DNA of 64,000 bases, from NCBI RefSeq assembly GCF_021603645.1, contig NZ_BQHJ01000009.1, positions 124,001-188,000 on the forward strand, written 5' to 3'. Origin of the DNA: Pseudomonas pseudonitroreducens (GTDB taxonomy: Bacteria > Pseudomonadota > Gammaproteobacteria > Pseudomonadales > Pseudomonadaceae). Shown here piece by piece: positions 26,431-35,334 of the stretch; positions within the stretch are counted from its first letter, which is position 1, and each line of letters starts with the position of its first letter. The position numbers were made by a program, and so were the translations under genes. The notes below the pieces were generated by a model. The model did not search any database. It had not been told where the DNA came from and saw nothing but the letters and a program-made list of their open reading frames with translations.

Positions 26431-28653
26431 ATGAGCTTCGACGCCGATGACGAAATCCTCCAGGACTTCCTGGTGGAGGCCGGCGAGATCCTCGAGCTAC
26501 TGTCCGAACAACTGGTCGAGCTGGAAAGCCGCCCGGAAGACATGGACCTGCTCAATGCCATCTTCCGTGGCTTCCACACCGTCAAGGGTGGGGCGGGCTT
26601 CCTCCAGCTGAACGCGCTGGTGGAGTGCTGCCACATCGCCGAGAACGTCTTCGACATGCTGCGCAAGGGCGAACGCCGCGTGGATGCCGAGCTGATGGAT
26701 GTGATGCTGCAGGCGCTGGATACCGTCAACGTCATGTTCCAGCAGGTGCGTGACGCGCAGGAGCCGACCCCGGCCACTCCCGAGCTGTTGGCCGCGCTGT
26801 CGCGTCTGGCTGACCCGAACGCCGCTCCCGCCGAAGCTCCGGCTCCCGCCCCGGTCGTTGCCGAACCCGTTGCGCCAGAGGCCCCGGCGGCTCCTGCGGC
26901 GTATGGCGACATCACCGACGCCGAGTTCGAGCAACTGATGGATGCCCTCGAACCCGCTGCCGATACGCCCGCCGCGCCGGTTGGTGGCGGTGGCGACGAC
27001 ATCACCGACGACGAATTCGAAGCGCTGCTTGACCAGCTGCACGGCAAGGGCCAGTTCAGCGCCGGCGCCAAGGAGCCCGCCAAGGCAGCTCCGGCTCCCG
27101 CCGCCGAGACACCGCCCGCCAGCGACGAGATCAGTGACGACGAGTTCGAAGCGTTGCTTGACCAGTTGCACGGCAAGGGCCAGTTCACCGGCGCGAAGGA
27201 AGAAGCCGCCGCTGCCGTCGAGGCTGCCGCCGAGCCGAAAGCCGAAGAAGCTCCGGCTGCCAGCGGCGACGACAACATCACCGACGACGAATTCGAGAAG
27301 CTGCTCGACGAGTTGCATGGCAAGGGCCAGTTCACCGGCGCCAAGGAAGAGCCGGTCGCGGCCGCCAAGCCTGCCGCCGCCGCGCCTGCGCCCAAGCCCG
27401 CTGCCGCTCCGGCGCCAGCCGCTGCCGCCAAGCCGGCGCCGGCCAAGCCTGCTGCTGCCGCCGCCGTGGAGAAGCCGGCCAACGAAGCGGAAACCACCGT
27501 GCGCGTGGACACCGCCCGCCTGGACGAGATCATGAACATGGTCGGCGAGCTGGTGCTGGTGCGTAACCGCCTGGTGCGCCTGGGCCTGAACAGCGGCGAC
27601 GAGGCGATGGCCAAGGCCGTTTCCAACCTCGACGTGGTCACCGCCGACCTGCAGTCGTCGGTCATGAAGACCCGCATGCAGCCGATCAAGAAGGTCTTCG
27701 GGCGCTTCCCGCGGCAGGTCCGCGACCTGGCGCGCAACCTGAAGAAAGAGATCAACCTCGAGTTGATCGGTGAAGAAACCGACCTCGACAAGAACCTCGT
27801 CGAGGCCCTGGCCGATCCGCTGGTGCACCTGGTGCGCAATGCGGTCGACCATGGCATCGAAAGCCCGGACGAGCGTGAGGCCGCTGGCAAGTCCCGCTCG
27901 GGCAAGGTGGTGCTATCCGCCGAGCAGGAGGGCGACCATATCCTGCTGTCGATCTCCGATGACGGCAAAGGCATGGACCCCGACGTACTGCGCGCCAAGG
28001 CCGTGGAAAAGGGCCTGCTGGACAAGGACGCGGCGGATCGCCTGTCCGAGTCCGACTGCTACAACCTGATCTTCGCCCCGGGCTTCTCGACCAAGACCGA
28101 GATCTCCGACGTCTCCGGCCGCGGTGTCGGCATGGACGTGGTGAAGACCAAGATTTCCCAGCTCAACGGCATCATCAACATCTTCTCGGCCAAGGGCCAG
28201 GGCTCGAAGATCGTCATCAAGGTCCCGCTGACCCTGGCGATCATGCCGACCCTGATGGTGATGCTGGGCAACCAGGCCTTCGCCTTCCCGCTGGTCAACG
28301 TCAACGAGATCTTCCACCTCGACCTGTCGAACACCAACGTGGTCGACGGCCAGGAAGTGGTGATCGTCCGCGACAAGGCCCTGCCGCTGTTCTACCTCAA
28401 GCGCTGGCTGGTGCCGGGCGCGCAGTATGACGAGCCGGGCGAGGGCCACGTGGTGATCCTCTCCGTCGGCACCCAGCGCATCGGCTTCGTGGTCGACCAG
28501 TTGGTGGGCCAGGAAGAGGTGGTGATCAAGCCGCTGGGCAAGATGCTGCAGGGCACGCCGGGCATGGCCGGGGCGACGATTACCGGGGACGGGCGCATCG
28601 CGCTGATCCTCGACGTGCCGAGCATGCTCAAGCGCTACGCCCGTCGTATCTGA
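26431..28653 (+). CDS. cheA: Chemotaxis histidine kinase CheA
   Basis: 740 aa. P1/Hpt domain (1-105) with His49 in FRGFHTVKGGAGFL. Instead of a clear CheY-binding P2 domain, residues 125-350 are an Ala/Pro-rich linker with repeated acidic motifs. Then P3 dimerisation (about 355-415), the P4 kinase domain (N box HLVRNAVDHGIESP; ISDDGKGMD; FSTKTEISDVSGRGVGMDVV) and the CheW-like P5 domain (about 600-740). It phosphorylates CheY and CheB, coupled to receptors by CheW. AGAGGGAGCACCCGA precedes the ATG. Confidence 0.97.
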   Translation: MSFDADDEILQDFLVEAGEILELLSEQLVELESRPEDMDLLNAIFRGFHTVKGGAGFLQLNALVECCHIAENVFDMLRKGERRVDAELMDVMLQALDTVNVMFQQVRDAQEPTPATPELLAALSRLADPNAAPAEAPAPAPVVAEPVAPEAPAAPAAYGDITDAEFEQLMDALEPAADTPAAPVGGGGDDITDDEFEALLDQLHGKGQFSAGAKEPAKAAPAPAAETPPASDEISDDEFEALLDQLHGKGQFTGAKEEAAAAVEAAAEPKAEEAPAASGDDNITDDEFEKLLDELHGKGQFTGAKEEPVAAAKPAAAAPAPKPAAAPAPAAAAKPAPAKPAAAAAVEKPANEAETTVRVDTARLDEIMNMVGELVLVRNRLVRLGLNSGDEAMAKAVSNLDVVTADLQSSVMKTRMQPIKKVFGRFPRQVRDLARNLKKEINLELIGEETDLDKNLVEALADPLVHLVRNAVDHGIESPDEREAAGKSRSGKVVLSAEQEGDHILLSISDDGKGMDPDVLRAKAVEKGLLDKDAADRLSESDCYNLIFAPGFSTKTEISDVSGRGVGMDVVKTKISQLNGIINIFSAKGQGSKIVIKVPLTLAIMPTLMVMLGNQAFAFPLVNVNEIFHLDLSNTNVVDGQEVVIVRDKALPLFYLKRWLVPGAQYDEPGEGHVVILSVGTQRIGFVVDQLVGQEEVVIKPLGKMLQGTPGMAGATITGDGRIALILDVPSMLKRYARRI
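26908..27354 (+). repeat. Intragenic repeats in the CheA linker
   Basis: Within cheA, the motif D(D)xI(T/S)DDEFExLLDxLHGKGQF occurs at codons about 189 (26995), 232 (27124) and 280 (27268), with a weaker first copy ITDAEFEQLMDALE at codon 160 (26908). Copies are separated by Ala/Pro-rich spacers. The DNA of the strong copies is also similar (GGCAAGGGCCAGTTCA recurs), which points to tandem duplication. Confidence 0.88.
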
Positions 28654-28715
28654 CCGCCGTGCGCGGGCCGCGAGGTCCGCGCCCGTGATGGAAGAAGTTT
28701 TTTTCAGGAGTGTCT

Positions 28716-29834
28716 ATGGCTGTCAAAGTCCTGGTGGTGGACGATTCGGGGTTCTTCCGCCGCCGCGTGTCGGAGATTCTTTCGGCTGATCCGCAGATCC
28801 AGGTGGTCGGTACGGCGACCAACGGCCGCGAGGCGATCGATCAGGCGCTGGCACTCAAGCCCGACGTGATCACCATGGACTACGAGATGCCGCTGATGGA
28901 CGGCATCACCGCCGTGCGGACCATCATGCAGCGCTGCCCGACGCCGGTCCTGATGTTCTCCTCGCTGACCCACGAGGGCGCGCGGGTGACCCTGGACGCG
29001 CTGGATGCCGGCGCCGTCGATTACCTGCCGAAGAATTTCGAGGACATCTCGCGCAACCCGGACAAGGTCCGCCAGTTGCTGTGCGAGAAGGTCCACACCA
29101 TCGCCAAGAGCAACCGTCGCTTCGCCGCGTACTCGTCGTACTCCTCGAGCCCGGCCGCGCCGGCTTCGACTCCTGCCGCCGGCACGGCGCGCCCGATCGC
29201 TTCCGCTTCGTCGGGTGGTAGCCACGCGCCGGCCGCTCCGGCTCCGGCGAGTTCCGCCGCCCCAAAGCGTAAGCCCTACCGGCTGGTGGCCATCGGCACT
29301 TCGACCGGTGGGCCGGTGGCGCTGCAGCGGGTGCTGACCCAGCTGCCTGCCAATTTCCCCGCGCCGCTGGTGCTGATCCAGCACATGCCGGCGGCCTTCA
29401 CCAAGGCCTTCGCCGAGCGCCTGGACAAGCTCTGCAAGATCACCGTCAAGGAAGCCGAGGATGGCGACCTGCTGCGCCCCGGCGTGGCGCTGCTGGCTCC
29501 CGGCGGCAAGCAGATGATGGTCGACGCCCGTGGCGCGATCCGCATTCTCCCCGGCGATGAGCGACTGAACTACAAGCCCTGCGTCGACGTAACCTTCGGC
29601 TCCGCGTCCAAGGCCTATGGCGACAAGGTGCTGGCGGTGGTTCTCACCGGCATGGGCGCCGACGGCCGCGAAGGCGCGCGCATGCTCAAGCAGGGCGGTG
29701 CCCAGGTGTGGGCGCAGGACGAAGCCAGCTGCGTGATCTACGGCATGCCCATGGCCATCGCCAAGGCCGGCCTGGCCGATGCGGTGTACAGCCTCGACGA
29801 CATCGGCCGCCACCTGACCGAGGCCTGCGGCTGA
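28716..29834 (+). CDS. cheB: Chemotaxis methylesterase/glutamine deamidase CheB
   Basis: 372 aa. N-terminal receiver (phospho-acceptor in [13 protein letters not shown], about Asp56), a Ser/Ala/Pro-rich linker (about 140-185), and a C-terminal methylesterase with catalytic Ser (IGTSTGGP), His (LIQHMP) and Asp ([12 protein letters not shown]). It demethylates chemoreceptors for adaptation. ATG 28716 fits the AGGAG at 28706-28710; the in-frame GTG at 28710 lies inside that site. Its stop overlaps the motC start by one base. Confidence 0.96.
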   Translation: MAVKVLVVDDSGFFRRRVSEILSADPQIQVVGTATNGREAIDQALALKPDVITMDYEMPLMDGITAVRTIMQRCPTPVLMFSSLTHEGARVTLDALDAGAVDYLPKNFEDISRNPDKVRQLLCEKVHTIAKSNRRFAAYSSYSSSPAAPASTPAAGTARPIASASSGGSHAPAAPAPASSAAPKRKPYRLVAIGTSTGGPVALQRVLTQLPANFPAPLVLIQHMPAAFTKAFAERLDKLCKITVKEAEDGDLLRPGVALLAPGGKQMMVDARGAIRILPGDERLNYKPCVDVTFGSASKAYGDKVLAVVLTGMGADGREGARMLKQGGAQVWAQDEASCVIYGMPMAIAKAGLADAVYSLDDIGRHLTEACG

Positions 29835-30574
29835 TGGATGTCCTCAGCCTGGTTGGCCTGATCCTCGCGCTGGTTGCCATCATCGGTGGCAACTTCCTCG
29901 AGGGCGGGCACGTCGGTGCCCTGGCCAACGGCCCGGCGGCGCTGATCGTGGTCGGCGGTACGCTGGCCGCAGCCCTGCTGCAGACCCCGGTGGCGGTGCT
30001 CAAGCGCGCGCTGACCATGCTGCGCTGGATGGTCCTGCCACCCAGGGTGGATCTGGTCGGCGGCATCAACCATGTGGTCGGCTGGAGCATGACGGCGCGC
30101 AAGGAGGGCCTGCTGGGCCTGGAAACCGTTGCCGATGCCGAGCGCGACCCCTATGCGCGCAAGGGCCTGCAACTGCTGGTGGACGGCACCGAGCCCGAAG
30201 CCATCCGCAGCATCCTCGAAGTCGACCTGTTCAACCAGGAAAGCCGCGACCTGGCCGCCGCCAAGGTATTCGAGGCCATGGGCGGCTACTCGCCGACCAT
30301 CGGCATCATTGGCGCGGTGATGGGCCTGATCCACGTGATGGGTAACCTCGCCGACCCCAGCCAACTGGGCAACGGCATTGCTGTGGCCTTCGTCGCTACC
30401 ATCTATGGCGTCGGCCTGGCCAACCTGCTGCTGTTGCCGATCGGTAATAAGCTCAAGAGCATCGTGCTGCGCCAGTCGTGCTATCGCGAGATGCTCATGG
30501 AAGGGCTGCTGTCCATCGCCGAGGGCGAAAATCCACGCTCCATCGAGCTGAAGCTGCAAGGCTTCGTCGGCTGA
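29834..30574 (+). CDS. motC: Flagellar stator protein MotC (MotA-like)
   Basis: 246 aa, with four membrane segments and the MotA-type cytoplasmic loop. The N-terminus ([20 protein letters not shown]) and the proline-containing helix (GGYSPTIGIIGAVMGLIHVM) are characteristic. P. aeruginosa has two stators, MotAB and MotCD; this is the MotC branch, tied to the chemotaxis operon. It forms a proton channel with MotD. Confidence 0.95.
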   Translation: MDVLSLVGLILALVAIIGGNFLEGGHVGALANGPAALIVVGGTLAAALLQTPVAVLKRALTMLRWMVLPPRVDLVGGINHVVGWSMTARKEGLLGLETVADAERDPYARKGLQLLVDGTEPEAIRSILEVDLFNQESRDLAAAKVFEAMGGYSPTIGIIGAVMGLIHVMGNLADPSQLGNGIAVAFVATIYGVGLANLLLLPIGNKLKSIVLRQSCYREMLMEGLLSIAEGENPRSIELKLQGFVG

Positions 30575-30583
30575 GGGGGAGGG

Positions 30584-31474
30584 ATGCGCATGCCTCGCCG
30601 CAGACGCCATGAGGAACACGAGAATCACGAACGCTGGCTGGTGTCCTACGCGGACTTCATCACCCTGCTGTTCGCTTTCTTCGTGGTGATGTACTCGATC
30701 TCCTCGATCAACGAGGGCAAGTACAAGATTCTCTCGGAAACCCTGACCGGTGTGTTCAACCAGCCGGACCGCTCGATCCGCCCGATACCGGTCGGCGAGG
30801 AGCGCCCGCGCACCCAGCAGCCGGACCAGTCGCTGAACGAACCGCAGGACGACGGCCAGGCCCAGGGCAACCCCGATACCCTGCAGCAGATCACCGACAG
30901 CGTGCGCCAGGCCTTCGGCGACCTGATCGCCACCGATCAGCTGTCGGTGCGCGGCAACGAGTTCTGGATCGAGATCACCCTCAATTCCAGCCTGCTGTTC
31001 CCCAGCGGCGATGCAATCCCCAACGACGCTGCCTTCGAGATCATCGAGAAAGTCGCCAGGATTCTGGCGCCTTACCGCAACCCGGTGCACGTCGAGGGTT
31101 TCACCGACAACGTGCCGATCCACAATTCGCAGTACCCGACCAACTGGGAACTGTCGGCCGCCCGCGCCGCCAGCATCGTGCGCATGCTCGCCCAGGACGG
31201 CCTCGACGCTGGTCGGCTGGCAGCGGTGGGCTATGGCGAATTCCAGCCAGTGGCGGACAATGCCACGGCGGATGGCCGCGCACGTAACCGCCGGGTGGTG
31301 CTGGTGATCTCCCGCAACCTGGAGGTGCGCCGCAGCATCAGCGGGGCGGGCAGTGGCAAGGCACAGCCGGACCCGGCATTGCGACATGCTGGCACGCAAC
31401 CTGCACCAGTGATTGCCAGTGAGGCGCCCGGCAGTGGCGCCGTCAATTCTTCGTCATCGGCCACAGGGCAATGA
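30584..31474 (+). CDS. motD: Flagellar stator protein MotD (MotB-like)
   Basis: 296 aa. One membrane helix just after a basic N-terminus, with the channel aspartate in SYADFITLLFAFFVVMYS (about residue 25), then a plug/linker and a C-terminal OmpA-like peptidoglycan-binding domain (about 150-245: VEGFTDNVPI, NWELSAARAASIVRML, ARNRRVVLVI). The tail is Ala/Ser/Pro rich. It anchors the MotC/D stator to the wall. In P. aeruginosa this stator supports swarming. Confidence 0.95.
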   Translation: MRMPRRRRHEEHENHERWLVSYADFITLLFAFFVVMYSISSINEGKYKILSETLTGVFNQPDRSIRPIPVGEERPRTQQPDQSLNEPQDDGQAQGNPDTLQQITDSVRQAFGDLIATDQLSVRGNEFWIEITLNSSLLFPSGDAIPNDAAFEIIEKVARILAPYRNPVHVEGFTDNVPIHNSQYPTNWELSAARAASIVRMLAQDGLDAGRLAAVGYGEFQPVADNATADGRARNRRVVLVISRNLEVRRSISGAGSGKAQPDPALRHAGTQPAPVIASEAPGSGAVNSSSSATGQ

Positions 31475-31526
31475 GAACCATGACTACGATCCTGAGCCGA
31501 TGCTGTGCCACCGGGGAGCGCGCACT

Positions 31527-32315
31527 ATGAAAGTCTGGGCGGTAGCCAACCAGAAAGGTGGCGTCGGCAAGACCACATCCTCCATCGCCTTGGCGGGCCT
31601 GCTGGCGGACGCCGGCAAGCGCGTGCTGATCGTCGACCTGGACCCCCACGGCTCGATGACCAGCTACTTCGGGCATGACCCGGACACCCTGGAGCACAGC
31701 GTATTCGACCTGTTCCTGCACCAGGGCAACGTCCCCGAGGGGCTGCCCGAATCACTGCTGCTGCCCACCAGCCACGAAAACATCCGCCTGCTGCCCTCGA
31801 GTACCGCGCTGGCTACCCTGGAGCGCCAGTCGCCCGGGCAGAATGGCCTGGGCCTGGTGATCGCCAAGAGCCTGGCGCAGCTGTGGAACGAATTCGACTA
31901 CGCGATCATCGACAGCCCGCCGTTGCTGGGTGTGCTGATGGTCAACGCGATGGCGGCCAGCCAGCACCTGGTGATCCCGGTGCAGACCGAATTCCTTGCC
32001 CTCAAGGGCCTGGAGCGCATGGTCAACACGCTGAAGATGGTCAATCGCTCGCGCAAGCAGGCCCTGCCGTTCACCATCGTGCCGACCCTGTTCGACCGCC
32101 GTACCCAGGCTTCCCTGGGCACCCTGCGGGTGTTGCGCGATACCTACCCGGACACCCTCTGGCAGGCGTTCATCCCGGTCGACACCAAGCTGCGCGACGC
32201 CAGCCGCCTGGGTATGGTGCCGTCGCGCAACGACGGCAACAGCCGCGGGGTGATCGCCTACCGTGCGCTGCTCAAGCATCTGCTGGCCCATGTGCCGGCC
32301 AGCCAGGTAGCCTGA
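31527..32315 (+). CDS. parC: ParA-like ATPase ParC (polar chemotaxis array positioning)
   Basis: 262 aa. MKVWAVANQKGGVGKTTSSIALAG gives the ParA Walker A (KGGVGKT, residues 10-16), followed by VDLDPHG and IIDSPPLLG. In Vibrio and Pseudomonas the ParA homologue in the chemotaxis operon, ParC, places arrays at the pole with ParP. The start at 31527 is chosen over an upstream in-frame extension because it begins exactly at the ATPase fold. It is followed by the ParP gene. Confidence 0.92.
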   Translation: MKVWAVANQKGGVGKTTSSIALAGLLADAGKRVLIVDLDPHGSMTSYFGHDPDTLEHSVFDLFLHQGNVPEGLPESLLLPTSHENIRLLPSSTALATLERQSPGQNGLGLVIAKSLAQLWNEFDYAIIDSPPLLGVLMVNAMAASQHLVIPVQTEFLALKGLERMVNTLKMVNRSRKQALPFTIVPTLFDRRTQASLGTLRVLRDTYPDTLWQAFIPVDTKLRDASRLGMVPSRNDGNSRGVIAYRALLKHLLAHVPASQVA

Positions 32316-32427
32316 GCATGTCGCTGCTGAAGAACGCAGGCCCGAGCAAAAGAATCCGACGGATGCGTTCAAGTCCTGTGCGCCCGCTGCCGATAGGCTG
32401 GACAGTCACCTTGCGCGGTCATCAATC

Positions 32428-33363
32428 ATGAGTCGTTCCGCTACCGCCACTCGCCCCCAGCTCGCGCTGCAGTCCTACCTGGACGCGCTGCTGCAGGAGG
32501 CCACTTTTGAAGACTTCGCCCCGGAATCGGTGGCGCAGCCCATTGCCGCGCCTGTTGCTCCGGCGCCGATAGCTCCGGTCGCGCTGGTGCTCAGCGAGCC
32601 CGTCGCGCCACTCACTGCCGAACCTCAGGCGGCGGTGGTGCAGGCGCCGGAAGCCAGCGTCAGCCTCGACGAATTCGAAGCGGCCGTGCTCGAAGAGCAG
32701 GTCCGCGATGCGCGCCTGAGCGTGGCCGCCCGTGCGCCGGCAGCGGTGGCCGAGCTGCGCCAGCCCGAAGCGCTGGCGCCGGCCATTGAAGCCCCCGTTG
32801 CCGACGAACCTGCGGTACAGATGGGCCAGGTCATCGACCTGCACCAGCCCGGCAGCGCGGAGATGCCCGCCGCGCCGCTGAAGCTGCTCGACGATGGTCG
32901 CCCGGTCTGGGCCGCCGAGCCCTTCGAGTGCCTGCTGTTCGACGTCGCCGGGCTGACCCTGGCGGTGCCGCTGGTGTGCCTGGGCTCGATCTATCCACTG
33001 GCGGGGCACGACCTGACCCCGCTGTTCGGCCAGCCGGACTGGTTCCTCGGCATCCTGCCGGGGCAGAACGGCAACCTGAAGGTACTCGACACCGCGCGCT
33101 GGGTGATGCCCGAGCGCTACCGCGACGACTACCGCGAGGGGCTGCAGTACGTGATTTCCGTGCAGGGCTACGAGTGGGGGCTGGCGGTGCACCAGGTCAG
33201 CCGCTCGGTGCGCCTGGACCCGTCCGAAGTGAAGTGGCGCAGCCAGCGCCAGCAACGCCCGTGGCTGGCCGGCACGGTGATCGACCAGATGTGCGCGCTG
33301 CTCGACGTCTCGGCCCTGGCCGAACTGATCGCCAGCGGCGCCGCCAAGCGCCTGCAGCCCTGA
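32428..33363 (+). CDS. parP: CheW-domain protein ParP
   Basis: 311 aa. The N-terminal part (about 1-165) is Ala/Pro/Glu rich and unstructured. The C-terminal CheW-like (AIF) domain (about 170-305: ECLLFDVAGLTLAVPLVCLG ... WFLGILPGQNGNLKVLD) can enter the CheA-receptor array. Known partner of ParC: it stops array dissociation and ties it to the pole. Identification rests on this architecture and on the neighbouring parC. Confidence 0.9.
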   Translation: MSRSATATRPQLALQSYLDALLQEATFEDFAPESVAQPIAAPVAPAPIAPVALVLSEPVAPLTAEPQAAVVQAPEASVSLDEFEAAVLEEQVRDARLSVAARAPAAVAELRQPEALAPAIEAPVADEPAVQMGQVIDLHQPGSAEMPAAPLKLLDDGRPVWAAEPFECLLFDVAGLTLAVPLVCLGSIYPLAGHDLTPLFGQPDWFLGILPGQNGNLKVLDTARWVMPERYRDDYREGLQYVISVQGYEWGLAVHQVSRSVRLDPSEVKWRSQRQQRPWLAGTVIDQMCALLDVSALAELIASGAAKRLQP

Positions 33364-33395
33364 GGCTGGGTGCCAACCTGATTTGAAAGACAACC

Positions 33396-33417
33396 TCCAC
33401 GCCGCAGGCGGCGTGGA
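33396..33417. other. Perfect hairpin upstream of cheW
   Basis: TCCACGCCGC (33396-33405) and GCGGCGTGGA (33408-33417) are perfect inverse complements with only AG between, giving about 9 bp of stem with a 4-base loop in RNA. It lies 33 bp after the parP stop and 20 bp before the cheW ATG, just ahead of the ribosome site. Possible role in mRNA stability or attenuation; no T-run follows. Confidence 0.6.
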
Positions 33418-33437
33418 ACCAGAAGAGGCGAGGGGAT

Positions 33438-33917
33438 ATGAAGAAAACGTCAGCGCAAGGTGCCGAAGATCCGATTCTGCAGTGGGTCACCTTCCGCCTG
33501 GACAACGAGACCTATGGCATCAACGTGATGCAGGTCCAGGAAGTGCTGCGCTACACCGAGATCGCGCCGGTCCCCGGTGCCCCGAGCTACGTGTTGGGCA
33601 TCATCAACCTGCGCGGCAACGTGGTCACCGTGATCGACACCCGCCAGCGCTTCGGCCTGGACCCGGCGCCGGTCTCGGACAACACCCGCATCGTCATCAT
33701 CGAAGCCGACAAGCAGGTGGTGGGCATCCTGGTCGACAGCGTCGCCGAGGTCGTCTACCTGCGCCAGTCCGAGATCGAGACCGCGCCGAACGTCGGTAAC
33801 GAAGAGTCGGCCAAGTTCATCCAGGGCGTCTGCAACAAGAACGGCGAGCTGCTGATCCTGGTCGAACTGGACAAGATGATGACCGAGGAAGAGTGGTCGG
33901 AGCTGGAGAGCATCTGA
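33438..33917 (+). CDS. cheW: Chemotaxis coupling protein CheW
   Basis: 159 aa, a single CheW domain (QWVTFRLDNETYGINVMQVQ ... VLGIINLRGNVVTVIDTRQR ... NGELLILVELDKMM). It links receptors to CheA. GCGAGGGGAT precedes the ATG. The short N-terminal extension (MKKTSAQGAEDPI) is ordinary for pseudomonads. The next gene starts one base after its stop. Confidence 0.97.
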   Translation: MKKTSAQGAEDPILQWVTFRLDNETYGINVMQVQEVLRYTEIAPVPGAPSYVLGIINLRGNVVTVIDTRQRFGLDPAPVSDNTRIVIIEADKQVVGILVDSVAEVVYLRQSEIETAPNVGNEESAKFIQGVCNKNGELLILVELDKMMTEEEWSELESI

Positions 33918-33918
33918 G

Positions 33919-34326
33919 GTGCTGATCGCTCTGGTTGTGCTCGGTATCGCCTGCGTGGGCCTCGCCGTGGCGTGCATCTGGCTGTCCGGCCGGCAGCGCG
34001 CCCAGGAGGCCGAGTCGGTGCAGGTGGCCAAGCAGCTGGCCGTGCTCGAACAGCGTCTGAAGGAGCAGGGCAAGCGCATCGAGTCGTACCAGCAGATCAA
34101 TATCCGCATGGGCGAAGAACTGCGCGAGCTGAACAAACAGGTCGCGCCGCTGCCCGAGCGCCTGGTGCGCATCGAGCAGCGCGACCCCACCAGCCTCTCC
34201 TTCAGCCAGGCCGCCCGCCTGGTCGGCATGGGCGCCAGCCCGGAAGACCTGACCCAGAGCTGCGGCCTGTCCCAGGCCGAAGCCGAACTGGTCGCCCGCC
34301 TGCACCAGGGCAAGGCGCGGGACTGA
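33919..34326 (+). CDS. DUF2802 domain protein with N-terminal membrane anchor
   Basis: 135 aa from GTG one base past the cheW stop. A membrane helix (residues 2-20), a coiled coil (about 30-75: LAVLEQRLKEQGKRIESYQQ) and a C-terminal DUF2802 region (FSQAARLVGMGASPEDLTQS, CGLSQAEAELVARLH) that resembles a small helix-turn-helix. Function unknown. It is constantly found after cheW in Pseudomonas, so a role in the array is plausible but unproven. Confidence 0.85.
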   Translation: MLIALVVLGIACVGLAVACIWLSGRQRAQEAESVQVAKQLAVLEQRLKEQGKRIESYQQINIRMGEELRELNKQVAPLPERLVRIEQRDPTSLSFSQAARLVGMGASPEDLTQSCGLSQAEAELVARLHQGKARD

Positions 34327-34488
34327 GCCCGCGCCAGAGCCTGGTCTCGCGGTTTTTGCCGCTCTTGCCGCCTGTCGGGATTTCTGTGCTGTAGGAATGC
34401 CACTACCGGCAATTAGGACTCGTCTGATAAGAATGGCGGCAAATCGTCGCTAAATTGGCCCCGTCTACATTTTCCCGAGGCCATCGAT

Positions 34489-34986
34489 ATGGCGACCATT
34501 TCCCGACGGGCCATGGTGCTGTGCTCGCACCCAGGCCGGCTGCTGAACTACAGCGTGCTGCTCAATCGCCTGGAGTTCTACCACCTGAGTCTGTGCCTGA
34601 ACCTGGATGAGGTGCGCAAGGCGCTTGCCAACCGGCAGCGCTACAGCCTGTTCATCCATGACGATTTCCGCCCGGGCCCCAATGAGCTGCTGAGCCTGAA
34701 GGCGCTGAGCCAGAGCAACACCTTCCGCCAGTTCCTGCTGGTGGGGAACTACAGCGCCGAGGAAAGGCGCGGCCTGATGCAGTGGGCCTGGGCCAATCGC
34801 GTGCCGGTGCTGGATGTGCTGGACAAGCCGATATCGCTGGCACAGCTGCGCGAGGTGACCAGCAGCATGGTGCTCTACCACAGCGAGGACGCGCAGCCGA
34901 TCCGCAAGTCGGTGCGCGAGTTCCACGAGTACGCACCCGTCGGGGACCACCCGCCGTACCGGTTGGGCAGTGAGTGCTGCCGCTGA
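34489..34986 (+). CDS. Degenerate receiver-like protein of unknown function
   Basis: 165 aa, no recognised family by name. Beta/alpha alternation and the C-terminal KPISLAQLREVTSSM resemble the last strand and helix of a response-regulator receiver. The segment RYSLFIHDDFRPGPNE sits where the phospho-acceptor strand would be, but the N-terminal acidic pair is missing (MVLCSHPGRLLNYS), so phosphorylation is doubtful. It follows the chemotaxis operon by 162 bp and converges with fhlB, with 6 bp between the stops. Confidence 0.6.
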   Translation: MATISRRAMVLCSHPGRLLNYSVLLNRLEFYHLSLCLNLDEVRKALANRQRYSLFIHDDFRPGPNELLSLKALSQSNTFRQFLLVGNYSAEERRGLMQWAWANRVPVLDVLDKPISLAQLREVTSSMVLYHSEDAQPIRKSVREFHEYAPVGDHPPYRLGSECCR

Positions 34987-34992
34987 TCCGCC

Positions 34993-35334
34993 TCAGCCGG
35001 GCCGGGATGCCGGCCCTTCCAGCAGCAGCGGCGCATCGCCATCCGCTGCGTCAGGGCGGTTGTTCAGTGGGCTCTTGCCCTTGAGGTACCAGGCGAAGGC
35101 GATGATTTCCGCGATGGTGCGATAGAGCGCCTCCGGGATCGCCTCGCCCAGCTCCAGCCGTGCCAGCAGGCGCACCAGTTCGGCGTTCTCGTAGATCGGC
35201 ACCTCGTGGTGACGGGCAATGGCGAGGATGGTCTCGGCCAGTTCGTCGTCGCCCTTGGCGGTCAGCGTCGGGGCGTTCTGGCCGTCGTAGTTCAGGGCGA
35301 TGACCTGGCGCGGCGGCTGCTTCATCTTCTTCAT
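34993..35334 (-). CDS. fhlB: FlhB C-terminal domain-like protein (FhlB/EscU family)
   Basis: 113 aa matching only the cytoplasmic domain of FlhB: QVIALNYDGQNAPTLTAKG, then HHEVPIYENAELVRLLARLE and ALYRTIAEIIAFAWYLKG. There are no membrane segments, and the autocleavage NPTH is replaced by NYDG/NAPT. Its ATG overlaps the stop of the FliK-like gene by 4 bp, so both are translated together. Members of this family (FhlB/FlhX) can partly replace the C-terminal part of FlhB elsewhere; role here unknown. Confidence 0.87.
   Translation of the reverse strand: MKKMKQPPRQVIALNYDGQNAPTLTAKGDDELAETILAIARHHEVPIYENAELVRLLARLELGEAIPEALYRTIAEIIAFAWYLKGKSPLNNRPDAADGDAPLLLEGPASRPG

Noticed and set aside
26820-27480. 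Possible frame error in cheA because of the low-complexity linker
   Set aside because: The frame is continuous and the P3-P4-P5 domains downstream are intact; Ala/Pro linkers are normal for pseudomonad CheA.
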